Made by a program: the position numbers and the translations under genes. Shown one piece after another: positions 14,862 to 24,161 of a stretch of 64,000 nucleotides of DNA. The DNA comes from Caproiciproducens galactitolivorans. Its GTDB lineage: Bacteria; Bacillota; Clostridia; Oscillospirales; Acutalibacteraceae. Positions within the stretch are counted from its first letter, which is position 1. Every line of letters begins with the position of its first letter. The stretch covers positions 124,001-188,000 of the forward strand of contig NZ_JAPOHA010000003.1 of assembly GCF_026672255.1 (NCBI RefSeq), given 5' to 3'. Under the pieces are notes generated by a model. That model ran no database searches, was not told the DNA's origin, and saw only the letters and a program-made list of their open reading frames with translations.

Positions 14862-16928
14862 TCAATTAATTTTCTCGATAACGATGAGGCAGGTGCTGTC
14901 CGGCAGCTGCACGCGCTTGCCATTTTCATCGCTGAATGATATTTTTTGAGAGAGCGCCAAAGGATAGCCGTCCTGTAGGTAATGTCTACACTCAAGTATC
15001 TTTGCCTGCTCACCCAGCGTTTCGGTAATAAAACGGCAATATTCCGACGGGGTGAAATAGCCAAACTGCTCGTTGATTTCATGCACATAGGATTCCTCGC
15101 CCCATGTGTAGGTATAAAGAAATTCCATGGCGTCGTTGACCGGCATCAGCACTTCGTTGCGGCCAATGCTTTCATATTGAATGCTTCGGCCCTGAAAATC
15201 ATGGGCATACCGTTTTAAAAAGTCCATTCCTTCGTCTGAGGCAAACCGAATTCTTCGTTTCAGCGAAACGGGCTCGGTCATGATGCCGTCACGAATCAGG
15301 ATTCTCCCTCCCGGCGACAGCACGTCAAACGCACTTTTCAGTGCCCCGGCAATGGTCGCCTTATTGAATTTTCGCCCGTCCGTCTCGATGTAGGAAAAAA
15401 GCTCATGGATAATGGAACAAAAGATGATCGTATCGGCATCGCCCGGTTTTAAGACACCGGAGAGATGAAACGCATCCCCTTGCATGACATTCCATTTTTT
15501 CTTTTCACTCTGCTTTTTTTGCCGCAGGGCGCGGATGACATTCTCGGCGATATCGATGCCGGTAACTTCTGCCTGAGGGTATTGCTCTTCAATCAGATCC
15601 ATCAGCGCGCCGCCCCCGGGGCCGATATCCAGAATCGATTTCCCGGTGATATATTTAAGCAGCACCCGCTTGCCATCGATGGACTGATTCATGGTTTTTA
15701 GATAATTTTCTTCCTCATAAAAGCGATCGTAGGCGTCTTTTCTCAGATCAAAGAGATCATACAGCATGATAATCGATTTTTCATAAAGCACGCCTGATTT
15801 TTCCGCTTCCATACAGAATGCAATCAGCCGTTCCCCGGCCGGTGAAAATTCAAACACAAAGAACGCCGTGTCGTCAAGCTGCGGAACGGTTTCGATTTTG
15901 TGGCGGATATGAGGGCTTTCATGGCTCGTTCCGTTCAGAATATCCTCAACCGAATAGGCTGCAAGATATTTTTCGATGATGCGTTTTTTATAGAGATTGA
16001 CGTACTTTTTGCCGTTCCGGTCATAATAAAGGCCGGCCATCACCTTTTCAAAACTCAGATGCGAGACTTTTTTGTCCTTTAGAGAACGGCAAGCCAGTAA
16101 AAAGACCTTTATGAATTCCTCAAAGCTGAAATCATAAAGCGCAGCTTCCACATACCATAAATCGCATTGCTCAAAAAGAGCGGCAAATTTTTCAGCCCCC
16201 AAGGCATTTTGTGAAAATTGCGCGTAGGTCTTTTCAAAGTCCTCACCCGCCTGAATGGAACTGCTCCGAAGCGCCCGCAGGCGCTCCTTGACCGGCAGCT
16301 CGCAGTCAAATCGGCCATTCACTACGCAGTCAATCTTATCGAAAACAGTTGCCTTGACACTTTCCCACAGATTTACATCCACGGCGGCGATAATGCAATA
16401 ATTGAAAGCCCGCAGCATCGTTGAAAGCTCTGCTTTGTCGGCTTGCTTATTTGTAATCAGGTCGTACAGCGGTCTGTTTTGTGAAAAATTCACTTCTCCG
16501 CGGATTGTCTGCCCAATCAGGCCGTGCGTTTTAATCAGTGTTTCAACAACCGGGCTGAAATTGCCGCTGCGCAAGCATTCTGCCTTATAGATTTGAGCAG
16601 AGCCGATGTTATGTACAAACAGATTATATCCCGATTGAATCCATTGCTTCCGCTGATGAGGTAAACCGCCTTTTGCAACCTCAGACCACTTAATGGCTTC
16701 TTCCAGTACAGCCTTCTGCGTATCCGGCAGCTTCAAATCTTTCAGCAGGCAGAGCTGCCGGGATACCGTTTGAAGCGCATAATTTTCCTTGGCCTGGCCC
16801 ATAGAATTTAACCGTTCCGGGTTCACGCGGTGTTGATCGGTAAAAGCAAGGTAGAGCAGCCATCTTTGATTTTTTAAAATTGCTAAATCCCCTTCTTGGA
16901 AACGTGTGATGGCCTCGAGTGCCGTCAT
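14862..16928 (-). CDS. Large class I SAM-dependent methyltransferase of unknown target
   Basis: A 688-residue protein. About the first 420 residues form an unassigned, mostly helical region; residues about 430-570 are a Rossmann methyltransferase domain with motif I ILDIGPGGGALMDLIE, an acidic motif II (VTGIDIAENVI) and FCSIIHELF plus GGRILIRDG further on. A C-terminal region (about 570-688) follows. GGGGG lies 7 nt before ATG 16928. It is separated from the arsA gene by 510 bp and stands alone as a transcription unit, next to the edge of the mobile element. It lacks arsenite-methyltransferase cysteine motifs, so I do not link it to ars. Confidence 0.8.
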   Translation of the reverse strand: MTALEAITRFQEGDLAILKNQRWLLYLAFTDQHRVNPERLNSMGQAKENYALQTVSRQLCLLKDLKLPDTQKAVLEEAIKWSEVAKGGLPHQRKQWIQSGYNLFVHNIGSAQIYKAECLRSGNFSPVVETLIKTHGLIGQTIRGEVNFSQNRPLYDLITNKQADKAELSTMLRAFNYCIIAAVDVNLWESVKATVFDKIDCVVNGRFDCELPVKERLRALRSSSIQAGEDFEKTYAQFSQNALGAEKFAALFEQCDLWYVEAALYDFSFEEFIKVFLLACRSLKDKKVSHLSFEKVMAGLYYDRNGKKYVNLYKKRIIEKYLAAYSVEDILNGTSHESPHIRHKIETVPQLDDTAFFVFEFSPAGERLIAFCMEAEKSGVLYEKSIIMLYDLFDLRKDAYDRFYEEENYLKTMNQSIDGKRVLLKYITGKSILDIGPGGGALMDLIEEQYPQAEVTGIDIAENVIRALRQKKQSEKKKWNVMQGDAFHLSGVLKPGDADTIIFCSIIHELFSYIETDGRKFNKATIAGALKSAFDVLSPGGRILIRDGIMTEPVSLKRRIRFASDEGMDFLKRYAHDFQGRSIQYESIGRNEVLMPVNDAMEFLYTYTWGEESYVHEINEQFGYFTPSEYCRFITETLGEQAKILECRHYLQDGYPLALSQKISFSDENGKRVQLPDSTCLIVIEKIN

Positions 16929-17264
16929 GATGATTCCCCCTAAACGATTAGTTCAATCAATTCAGTACGCTTGTCATATTGTACAGCTAAATTCTTATCC
17001 GATATTTTTCCTCATTGTATAAAATAATCCGATTTTATCGCTTTTGTACAGGGTAAAGATAATCCTGCTCATGAAAGTTAAGAAAAATTTGCGAAATATG
17101 TAGTATAGTTAATGACTAAAAATAATTATAGCAAAACGAAACATCGATATCAATACATGCTTGGTAGAATAATGACAATTGTTGTAACAATACAATTCTT
17201 TTACTCTTTTACGTAACGAGGATGATCACGTTGCATACTGCCGTAAAAATGGAGAATATGAAAA

Positions 17265-17288
17265 GGGAGAGGGCCAAAACCCTCTCCC
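17265..17288 (-). terminator. Terminator downstream of arsA
   Basis: GGGAGAGGG (17265-17273) pairs with CCCTCTCCC (17280-17288); on the minus strand TTTTC follows. The rest of 16929-17438 holds no gene that I can support. Confidence 0.75.
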
Positions 17289-17295
17289 GAATTAT

Positions 17296-17403
17296 TTACT
17301 CCGAAGCTCCAACTTGTGTATAAATTAATTTATAATAGGTGTTTCTTCTCAGACTAAGTGCCTTCCCTACGGGTGCAGATAAAAGCTGCTTTTGCCTTCG
17401 CAT
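17296..17403 (-). pseudogene. 35-codon relic resembling a recombinase C-terminal HTH
   Basis: A short frame ending GKALSLRRNTYYKLIYTQ and then VGASE. The GKALSLRRNTYY part looks like the helix-turn-helix at the end of serine recombinases (Hin/Tn3 type). No catalytic part is present. It lies between arsA and its terminator; low confidence. Confidence 0.25.
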
Positions 17404-17438
17404 TCATCTTTTTACCCTTTGCAAATGGCCAAAATTTA

Positions 17439-19190
17439 CTATAGCAATTCCAATAGCTTTTCACCTTTTACTTCAAAAGGCTTCCATGGGATGATTGCGT
17501 AATTCCCATTTGAAATCTGGTCCACATTCTGAATCCATTGCAATTCACTCGATGCTTTTGCCTTCAGAAATTCGCTGGTTGTATCTGTCAGAGAATAGCT
17601 TGCGTTTATTACCCACCATCTTACATTGAGGCCCGCACGCTTCAAATCATCTACAAGGCGCTGCGCTTCAAAGAACGGCGTTGTTTCCGCCAGAGTTACG
17701 ATGATGACTTCCGTATCGTCCGGATTCTTTAGTCTGGGAAGCAATTCCCTTGCTGCTTCCGGAACGTCCCCTCCGGTATTTTCGATCTGCTGGTTATAGC
17801 TTTGGGTAGACTCCAGCAGAAGAATGGTATGGCCGGTCGGCGCGGTATCCATAATCACCGTTTCGTCTGCGCTTTTTGCCACAATTTCTGAAAAGGCTCT
17901 GAACACGGCGATTTCCTGGGTACATGGAGAGCGAAGGTCTTCCTTTACATATTCCAGATCTTCCTCCGACATGGTCTGTCGGGCTTTCGACAAAACTTCT
18001 TCCTGATATTTTTTCAGTTCTGCCTGTTCATCAATGTGGCTGATGGAAATATTGCTTTCCCGACCCATCACAAAATTTAAATGGTCTGCGGGGTCTGTGG
18101 TGGCAAGCCGCACCTTTTTTCCTTTTTTGCTAAGCCCGAGCGCTATGGCGGCGGCAACGGTTGTTTTGCCAACGCCGCCCTTCCCCATCGTAAAAACTAC
18201 CTTTTTATTTGAATCGCTGATTTCCTTTATGATATCCGAGAGTTTAAATGGATGAATATCTGCCTGCGCTCCTTCTGCTTGAACACTTCCCGAATAGGAC
18301 AGCATGTGTCTTACGTTTTCAATACCGGTGATGTTATAGGCTCTCAGCGGTACCATTGTTGCCGGCCGGCGCAGAAGACTTTCGGGAATCTTTTTGAGCG
18401 CTTCCTGTTGTTTGCTGTATAAAGCAGTTTCTACCTTATCCGTTGAATCCCTGCTTTCCAGAACGCCGTTCACCACGAGAAGCTGATTGTTAATGCCGAG
18501 TGCGCCAAGTTCTTCAGAAGCTCTTTTTGCTTCCAGAATCGGTGAGGTTTCCGGCCTTGTGACGAGCACAAGCGTCGTCAGGGACCCATCGGCAAGGGTA
18601 TCTACCGCTCTTTTGTAGATTTCCTTCTTGCTTTCCAAGCCGGACAATTGCCCAAGGCAGGAAGCTCCGTGCTTACTCTCGCTGATAAAACCGCTCCATG
18701 CGGAAGGGAGCTGGAGCATCCGCAGGGTATGGCCGGTGGGGGCGGTGTCAAAAAGAATATGATCAAATTGTACTGCCTTTTCTTTATCCGTCAGGAAAGA
18801 GGAAAACTCATTAAACGAGGCAATTTCCACCGTGCAGGAACCGGAAAGCTGTTCTTCCATGTTTTGAATTACGGATTCGGGCAATTGACCGCGATAAGGC
18901 CCAACTACGGACTCGCGGTATTCCGCCGCGGCGGCCAGAGGATCAAGGTTGGCCACCACAAGGCCCGGAGCTTCTTTTATAGCGGTTCCCTTGTTGTCCA
19001 ATTCCAGATGAAATACATCCTGAAGATTTGAAGCGGGGTCTGTGCTGACAAGCAGCACTTTTTTGCCGGAATCCGCAAGAGAAACGGCCGTGGCACAGGC
19101 AATCGAGGTTTTGCCGACCCCGCCTTTCCCCGTGAAAAACAAATATTTGGTCATTGCGGTTTTCGCCGGACTATATAATTCCATATTCAT
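17439..19190 (-). CDS. arsA: Arsenite-stimulated ATPase ArsA
   Basis: Soluble ATPase that, with an ArsB pump, drives arsenite export. Two homologous halves each have a P-loop (GKGGVGKTS near residue 21 and GKGGVGKTT near residue 330) and a DTAPTGHT switch. The three metalloid-binding cysteines of the family are present in SGSCTVEIASF, GASCLGQ and RSPCTQEIAVF. Total 583 residues, normal. The upstream GTG at 19202 is less likely than ATG 19190, which has AAGGTGG 8 nt before it. It follows arsD by 15 nt. No arsB or acr3 is seen in the window. Confidence 0.95.
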   Translation of the reverse strand: MNMELYSPAKTAMTKYLFFTGKGGVGKTSIACATAVSLADSGKKVLLVSTDPASNLQDVFHLELDNKGTAIKEAPGLVVANLDPLAAAAEYRESVVGPYRGQLPESVIQNMEEQLSGSCTVEIASFNEFSSFLTDKEKAVQFDHILFDTAPTGHTLRMLQLPSAWSGFISESKHGASCLGQLSGLESKKEIYKRAVDTLADGSLTTLVLVTRPETSPILEAKRASEELGALGINNQLLVVNGVLESRDSTDKVETALYSKQQEALKKIPESLLRRPATMVPLRAYNITGIENVRHMLSYSGSVQAEGAQADIHPFKLSDIIKEISDSNKKVVFTMGKGGVGKTTVAAAIALGLSKKGKKVRLATTDPADHLNFVMGRESNISISHIDEQAELKKYQEEVLSKARQTMSEEDLEYVKEDLRSPCTQEIAVFRAFSEIVAKSADETVIMDTAPTGHTILLLESTQSYNQQIENTGGDVPEAARELLPRLKNPDDTEVIIVTLAETTPFFEAQRLVDDLKRAGLNVRWWVINASYSLTDTTSEFLKAKASSELQWIQNVDQISNGNYAIIPWKPFEVKGEKLLELL

Positions 19191-19205
19191 AATGTATTCC
19201 ACCTT

Positions 19206-19583
19206 TTAGCAGCAGCCTTTCGGGCCGCAATTGCACTTCGTTACCTTAACCTTTGTGGACTGTGATTGAATACTTTCGACTTTTACCCCTAAAAAGTCAG
19301 CGAACTCCTGATTTGTGAGATAACCGCCCCGTTTTACAATTTTTCCGTCTACGAAAGTAATTGGCAGTACTTTTACTCCCTTGCTGTTCAGCTCCTGCTG
19401 TATTGCGCTGTTTTTTGTGTATGCCTGCGGTTCCGAGGATAAATTATGTCTTGTAACGACGATCCCCATTTTTTTAAGATTTTCAATTACGGCTGCAACC
19501 CGGATCAGTTCCGGATTTACAGAAGGGCCGCATACTCCTGTGGAACAACACATAGCGGGATCATAAATTTCCATTTTACTCAT
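19206..19583 (-). CDS. arsD: Arsenic metallochaperone ArsD
   Basis: A 125-residue thioredoxin-fold protein that hands arsenite to ArsA. Cys12, Cys13 and Cys18 (MCCSTGVCG) form the known arsenite site, and extra cysteine pairs occur at the C-terminus (CNCGPKGCC). AAGGAG precedes ATG 19583. Second gene of the arsR-arsD-arsA operon, 124 nt after arsR with a hairpin in the gap. Confidence 0.95.
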   Translation of the reverse strand: MSKMEIYDPAMCCSTGVCGPSVNPELIRVAAVIENLKKMGIVVTRHNLSSEPQAYTKNSAIQQELNSKGVKVLPITFVDGKIVKRGGYLTNQEFADFLGVKVESIQSQSTKVKVTKCNCGPKGCC

Positions 19584-19651
19584 AATGAAACAGCTCCTTA
19601 TAAATATATTTCTATAACATAGAACATTATCTATATTATGATTTACAGAAT

Positions 19652-19683
19652 AAATTGTTCTTATTACAGCACAAGAACAATTT
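19652..19683 (-). terminator. Attenuator-like hairpin between arsR and arsD
   Basis: AAATTGTTCTT (19652-19662) and AAGAACAATTT (19673-19683) are perfect 11-bp arms. The stem lies in the arsR-arsD gap, where it may act as partial terminator or RNA processing site. Confidence 0.5.
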
Positions 19684-19706
19684 AAAAAAGTATTTGCGGA
19701 AATGGA

Positions 19707-20045
19707 CTAAATATTTTCCTCTTTACAATTTTTGTCACAGTCATATGTATGGCATATGCAGTCTTCCTTGGAACTGGTTATGAACTTCCAGTACGCCAGA
19801 ATGTTATTCACAGTCTCCGGATTTAATGTATAGTGCATCCAAGCGCCGTCCCGCGTTCCGTTCACGATCCCGCACTCCGTTAATATTTTCATATGGTACG
19901 ACAAAGTTGGCTGTGTAATATGAAAGGATTTCAAAATATCACAGGCGCAAAGCTCTCCGCAGGAAAGCATATCAATTATTTTTAGCCTGGTTTCATCCGA
20001 CAGCGCTTTAAAAAGCAAAGCGTAATCCGCATAATTATTTTCCAT
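19707..20045 (-). CDS. arsR: Arsenite-responsive repressor ArsR
   Basis: A 112-residue winged-helix repressor. The family metal site ELCACDIL lies at the start of the DNA-binding helices and ITQPTLSYHMKIL is the recognition helix. The Cys-rich C-terminus (CICHTYDCDKNC) may add a metal site. AAGGAG precedes ATG 20045. It is first in the ars operon and autoregulated through the palindrome at 20070-20081. Confidence 0.93.
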   Translation of the reverse strand: MENNYADYALLFKALSDETRLKIIDMLSCGELCACDILKSFHITQPTLSYHMKILTECGIVNGTRDGAWMHYTLNPETVNNILAYWKFITSSKEDCICHTYDCDKNCKEENI

Positions 20046-20069
20046 ATTCGCTCCTTCATATAGATAAGT

Positions 20070-20119
20070 ATCAATATTGATCGTTGTCTATATATTAGCA
20101 CATATAAATAGTTTGTCAA
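20070..20119 (-). promoter_or_regulatory. ars promoter and ArsR operator
   Basis: On the minus strand TTGACA (20119-20114) and TAATAT (20097-20092) are spaced 16 bp. Just downstream is the perfect palindrome ATCAATATTGAT (20070-20081), the ATCAA...TTGAT form used by ArsR-family repressors, placed to block initiation. Confidence 0.7.
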
Positions 20120-20257
20120 TATTAATATAGATTCAAAATGACTATAAAATATGCATATCCGGAAAGTGCAAAAGCAGGGGATACGCTTTATAAATGAAAA
20201 GGCACGGAAGCGAATCTTTGCAAAATGTCAAGCCTTGTATCTCTTAGAAATTGCGAG

Positions 20258-20263
20258 TATAAT
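20258..20263 (+). promoter_or_regulatory. -10 box of the 143-residue gene
   Basis: TATAAT at 20258-20263 with TTGTAT at 20235-20240, 17-bp spacer, 39 nt before the chosen ATG. Confidence 0.5.
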
Positions 20264-20301
20264 AAACCCTCGTGTCAGAAAAAGTTGGAAGGATTCTTGT
20301 A

Positions 20302-20733
20302 ATGGACGAAATTAAGCAAATTTACTGTAACGACAGCTATGCCTCTTTTCTTCGCTACTGCGAACTGCATAACTATAAACGGATGTGTGACCTTACGAAC
20401 TGCCGGTTTGAAGAATTGCCGGAACTCATTCACATTTCTCCAATCCTGCTCAGCCGTATAAAAGCCATATGCGTTCTTTATTTAAAAAAGCACCCGGAAT
20501 GTCTGGCCGGAGCAAAACCGAAAAAAGCAAAGGCTGCCCCCGACATGGAGGATTTGAAGGATCGGCTGCTTGTCGTTTTTCAACAGAATGCGAATAAACT
20601 GATTCACATCTCCGAAATTACCAAAGCGATTGGAAAAGGCGCGAGGCGCAGCGAGATCATTTATGTGCTGGAACATCAAAAATGGTGTAAAATAGTGGAC
20701 GGTACCACCTTTTTTTATGCCCCTGTGGATTGA
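20302..20733 (+). CDS. Hypothetical protein with C-terminal winged-helix-like region
   Basis: A 143-residue protein beginning MDEIKQIYCNDSYASFLRYC. GGAAGG upstream favours ATG 20302 over the in-frame GTG at 20272. The first 75 residues are helical with several Cys; after a Lys/Ala/Pro-rich linker, the last 60 residues (NKLIHISEITKAIGKG...LEHQKWCKIVDGTTFFYA) look like a winged helix. Divergent from ars and upstream of the GTPase gene. Not recognised. Confidence 0.6.
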   Translation: MDEIKQIYCNDSYASFLRYCELHNYKRMCDLTNCRFEELPELIHISPILLSRIKAICVLYLKKHPECLAGAKPKKAKAAPDMEDLKDRLLVVFQQNANKLIHISEITKAIGKGARRSEIIYVLEHQKWCKIVDGTTFFYAPVD

Positions 20734-20897
20734 CGTCCATCATGCAGAGAGCTTTCCGCTCTCTATTTTTTTACCCGCAGCTCCAAAACCGGAATGTTGG
20801 AGCTTTGCTCCAATATTGCTTCACCCGCCGCATCATGGTATATTAAAAAGTGCCGATAAAAATCCGGCAGATGAATTTTGTTATATGGGGAAGAAAT

Positions 20898-23561
20898 ATG
20901 AAAAAGCTGGTTGTTGGGATATTAGCCCATGTGGACGCGGGGAAGACCACGCTGTCGGAGGGGATGCTCTACCGGAGCGGGTGCCTGAAAAAGCTGGGGC
21001 GGGTGGATCATCAGGACTCGTTTCTGGACACCGAGACGCTGGAAAGGGAACGGGGTATTACCATCTTTTCCAAGCAGGCGGTGCTTACATTGGGAAAGAC
21101 GGAGGTCGTACTGCTGGACACGCCGGGCCACGTGGATTTTTCCAGCGAGATGGAGCGGACGCTGCAGGTGCTGGATTACGCTATTCTGGTTATCAGCGGA
21201 ACCGAGGGCATTCAGGGGCATACCCAGACCCTGTGGCGCCTGCTGGAACGGCACGGTATCCCGACTTTTCTGTTTATAAACAAGATGGATTTAGCCGGAG
21301 CCGATCGGGCCGGTCTGCTGGAAAAGCTGAAGCGGAAATTCCATGACGGTTGTGTGGATTTCGGCGGGGAACGGGATTCCTTTTGGGAGAACGTGGCCAT
21401 GTGCGACGAAACCGTATTATCCCGCTATCTGGAACGGGGCGGGGTGACGGACGGGGAAATCGCTTCCCTGATTGGGCGGCGTAAACTTTTCCCCTGCTAT
21501 TTCGGCTCTGCGCTGAAGCTGGACGGGATAGATGCCTTTTTGCAGGGGCTGGAACGGTATACCCGATGCCCGGACTATCCGCCCGCGTTCGGTGCGAAGG
21601 TTTTCAAGATTACCCGCGACCCGCAGGGCAATCGTTTGACTTATATGAAGGTGACCGGTGGCAGTCTGAAAGTTAAGGCGCTGCTGACAAACCGCCGGGC
21701 CGGCCTGCCGGAAGGGAAAATCTGGGAGGAGAAGATCGACCAGATCCGCATTTATTCCGGCGCGAAGTATTTCACCGTGGACGAAGCCGAGGCCGGCACT
21801 GTGTGTGCGGTGGCCGGGCTGAGCCGCACCTTTTCGGGCGAGGGGCTGGGGGCCGAGTCCGCCTCGGGAAAGCCCGTTCTGGAGCCGGTCCTTACCTATC
21901 AGGTTCTTCTGCCCGACGGATGCGATACGCACGGCGCGCTTTTGAAGCTGACCCAGCTGGCGGAAGAGGACCCGCAGCTCGGGATCGTCTGGAATGAACA
22001 GCTGCGGGAAATCCATCTCCAACTGATGGGCGAGGTACAGTTGGAAGTCCTGAAACGCCTGATCGCGGAGCGGTTTGGTCTGGATGTGGAATTTGGCCCC
22101 GGCAATATTGTGTACCGCGAAACGATCACGGCGCCGGTGGAGGGCGTAGGCCATTTTGAGCCGCTTCGGCATTATGCGGAGGTTCACCTTCTGCTGGAAC
22201 CGGGGGAACGGGGCAGCGGGCTTCAATTCGATACGGTCTGCGGCGAGGATCTGCTCGACCGGAACTGGCAGCGGCTGATTCTGACGCACCTAAAGGAGCG
22301 GACGCATCGGGGCGTACTGACCGGTTCCCCCCTTGCCGATATGAAGATTACGCTGGTGGCCGGGAAAGCCCATGTGAAACACACCGAGGGCGGAGATTTC
22401 CGGCAGGCCACCTATCGCGCGGTGCGGCAGGGCCTGATGTACGCCGAAAGCATCCTGCTGGAACCCTGGTACGATTTCCGGCTGGAAATCCCCGCGGATT
22501 ATGTGGGACGTGCCATGTCGGACCTTCTGCGGATGTCGGGGAACATTTCCCAGCCGGAGACCGTGGGAAGCGAGGTTGTTCTGACCGGCTCCGTGCCGGT
22601 CGCGGAAATGCGGGGCTACGCCTTGGAGATCACGTCCTACACCAGGGGGCGGGGCAGACTGTTCTGCACACTGAAAGGTTACGAACCCTGCCATAATCAG
22701 GACGAGGTTGTAGCGGCTATTGGCTACGACGGTGAGCGGGACACGAAAAACCCGGCGGATTCGATCTTTTGCTCCCATGGCGCGGGCTTTGTGGTTAAAT
22801 GGAATCAGGTGTACAGCCATATGCACGTGGAAAGCTTTTTGAAACCGGAAGGAACGGAAGAACCGGAAGACGCACCGTCAGCCGTAAGGCGCTCCGCGTC
22901 TGACGGCTCTCTGGAACAGGACAAGGAACTCAAAGCGATTTTTGAACGGACTTACGGCCCGGTCAAACAGCGATATCTCCCCCGGAAACAGCCCGGGCAG
23001 GAGATACAGGAACTTCCGAAGGAATATACCATCCAGCCCCGGGTAACCGGCCCGGAGTATCTGCTGGTGGACGGCTATAATATTCTTTTTGCCTGGGACG
23101 AGCTGAACAAAGTGGCGCGGGACAACCTGGGGGCCGCCCGGATGCTTCTGATGAACATTCTCAGCAATTATCAGGGATTCAAAAAATGCAACGTGATTTT
23201 GGTATTTGACGCTTATAAAATCCCTCATAATGCCGGTGAGGTCGTCCGCTACAACAATATCCATGTTGTGTTCACGAAGGAAGCTGAAACGGCGGACGCG
23301 TATATCGAAAAGGTCACCTATGAGATTGGGAAAAGGCACCGCGTTACAGTGGCCACCTCGGACGGCGCGGAACAGCTTATTATTTTGGGCCACGGCGCCC
23401 TTCGCCTTTCCGCAAAGGATTTTCGCGCGGAAGTAGAACAGGTTGAAGGACAGATTGCGGCGATTCTGGATGCGAACGATTGGAAGGGGAAAAGGCAGGC
23501 CTTTAATGTCCCAAAGGCCAAAGGGCAGGAAAAAAGCCGGGAGCAGAAGGAAGAGAGATAA
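20898..23561 (+). CDS. TetM/EF-G-like translational GTPase fused to a Rae1/YacP-type NYN nuclease
   Basis: An 887-residue fusion. The N-terminal 650 residues form a ribosome-protection-type translational GTPase: AHVDAGKTT (G1), RGIT (G2), DTPGH (G3), NKMD (G4) and GSA (G5), followed by EF-G-like domains II-V. The TetM domain-IV tip YSPVSTPADFR is not present; the corresponding loop reads HVKHTEGGDFR. After an acidic linker (about 650-715) comes an NYN endonuclease domain (about 718-865) with YLLVDGYNILF, VFDAYKIP and SDGAEQ, like B. subtilis Rae1/YacP, which cleaves mRNA in the ribosomal A site. ATG 20898 has GGGGAAG upstream. Suggested role: GTP-driven docking of a ribosome-dependent nuclease; tetracycline protection is possible but not shown. 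Confidence 0.88.
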   Translation: MKKLVVGILAHVDAGKTTLSEGMLYRSGCLKKLGRVDHQDSFLDTETLERERGITIFSKQAVLTLGKTEVVLLDTPGHVDFSSEMERTLQVLDYAILVISGTEGIQGHTQTLWRLLERHGIPTFLFINKMDLAGADRAGLLEKLKRKFHDGCVDFGGERDSFWENVAMCDETVLSRYLERGGVTDGEIASLIGRRKLFPCYFGSALKLDGIDAFLQGLERYTRCPDYPPAFGAKVFKITRDPQGNRLTYMKVTGGSLKVKALLTNRRAGLPEGKIWEEKIDQIRIYSGAKYFTVDEAEAGTVCAVAGLSRTFSGEGLGAESASGKPVLEPVLTYQVLLPDGCDTHGALLKLTQLAEEDPQLGIVWNEQLREIHLQLMGEVQLEVLKRLIAERFGLDVEFGPGNIVYRETITAPVEGVGHFEPLRHYAEVHLLLEPGERGSGLQFDTVCGEDLLDRNWQRLILTHLKERTHRGVLTGSPLADMKITLVAGKAHVKHTEGGDFRQATYRAVRQGLMYAESILLEPWYDFRLEIPADYVGRAMSDLLRMSGNISQPETVGSEVVLTGSVPVAEMRGYALEITSYTRGRGRLFCTLKGYEPCHNQDEVVAAIGYDGERDTKNPADSIFCSHGAGFVVKWNQVYSHMHVESFLKPEGTEEPEDAPSAVRRSASDGSLEQDKELKAIFERTYGPVKQRYLPRKQPGQEIQELPKEYTIQPRVTGPEYLLVDGYNILFAWDELNKVARDNLGAARMLLMNILSNYQGFKKCNVILVFDAYKIPHNAGEVVRYNNIHVVFTKEAETADAYIEKVTYEIGKRHRVTVATSDGAEQLIILGHGALRLSAKDFRAEVEQVEGQIAAILDANDWKGKRQAFNVPKAKGQEKSREQKEER

Positions 23562-23623
23562 AAAGAAAGCACAGGCAGCCAACCCGTATGATCCGGATTA
23601 TTTGCCTATGCTTTTATGCATTA

Positions 23624-24075
23624 TTATGAATTTTGTTCTGTTTTTTCCTTTTGACTGAATTTAAAGATATCATCGGACAATGAATTCTCCCGAGTAAGAT
23701 CAATTCCCAAATCAATGCTTAGCAAATACGCAGTTAATTGGAAGGGAATGACCATAAAGAGTGGGGATATCTCTTCATCAATCGTAGCGGTGCTTTTCCC
23801 GCTCTGCGCGATAGCGATAAAAAGATCGTTTTTATCGTAGGGCTGCTCATAATTGATAAACATGAGCGGGATAACCAATGTAACAGGCATTTTCAAATAT
23901 TTTTCATAAATAGCCTTGCGGATGTCCAAGCATTATAGGAAGAACCACAGGCAATCAGAACGATCCTTTTGAAATCGCATTTCACAAGGTTATCCATAAA
24001 ACTTTTCACGATTTCTTTCCGGCTGTTTAAAATATTTTTACAAACCGAAGGCGTTTCCTTTATGTAATCGTGCAT
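23624..24075 (-). pseudogene. Broken SIS-domain sugar-phosphate deglycase/isomerase
   Basis: Remains of a second GlmS/FrlB-type SIS protein. The N-terminal part (MHDYIKETPSV... VLIACGSSYNAWTSARLF) stops at 23893; a one-base shift continues the family sequence as YLKMPVTLVIP...AIAQSGKSTATID. It then jumps directly to a C-terminal segment (EEISPLFMVIPFQLTAYLL), so about 150-200 residues are deleted. Two independent lesions make it non-functional. In gfr-like operons two SIS deglycases follow the PTS; this relic would be the second. Confidence 0.8.
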
Positions 24076-24161
24076 CGTGTAACTTATAGCATTTTCCTTT
24101 TCCCAACTTTTTTGTGCTGTACCAGTCGTAAAATGAACTGTTTCCAAGGAAGGCTGATTCT

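Noticed and set aside
14792-15088. 98-codon frame at the junction of two methyltransferases
   Set aside because: Shadow of the large methyltransferase; no ribosome site.
14862-16928. Arsenite methyltransferase (ArsM) partner for arsRDA
   Set aside because: The protein lacks the conserved ArsM cysteines, is 510 bp away behind a terminator and has its own ribosome site.
20898-23561. Plain tetracycline-resistance gene
   Set aside because: The TetM domain-IV tip motif is missing and a nuclease domain is fused, so resistance cannot be claimed.
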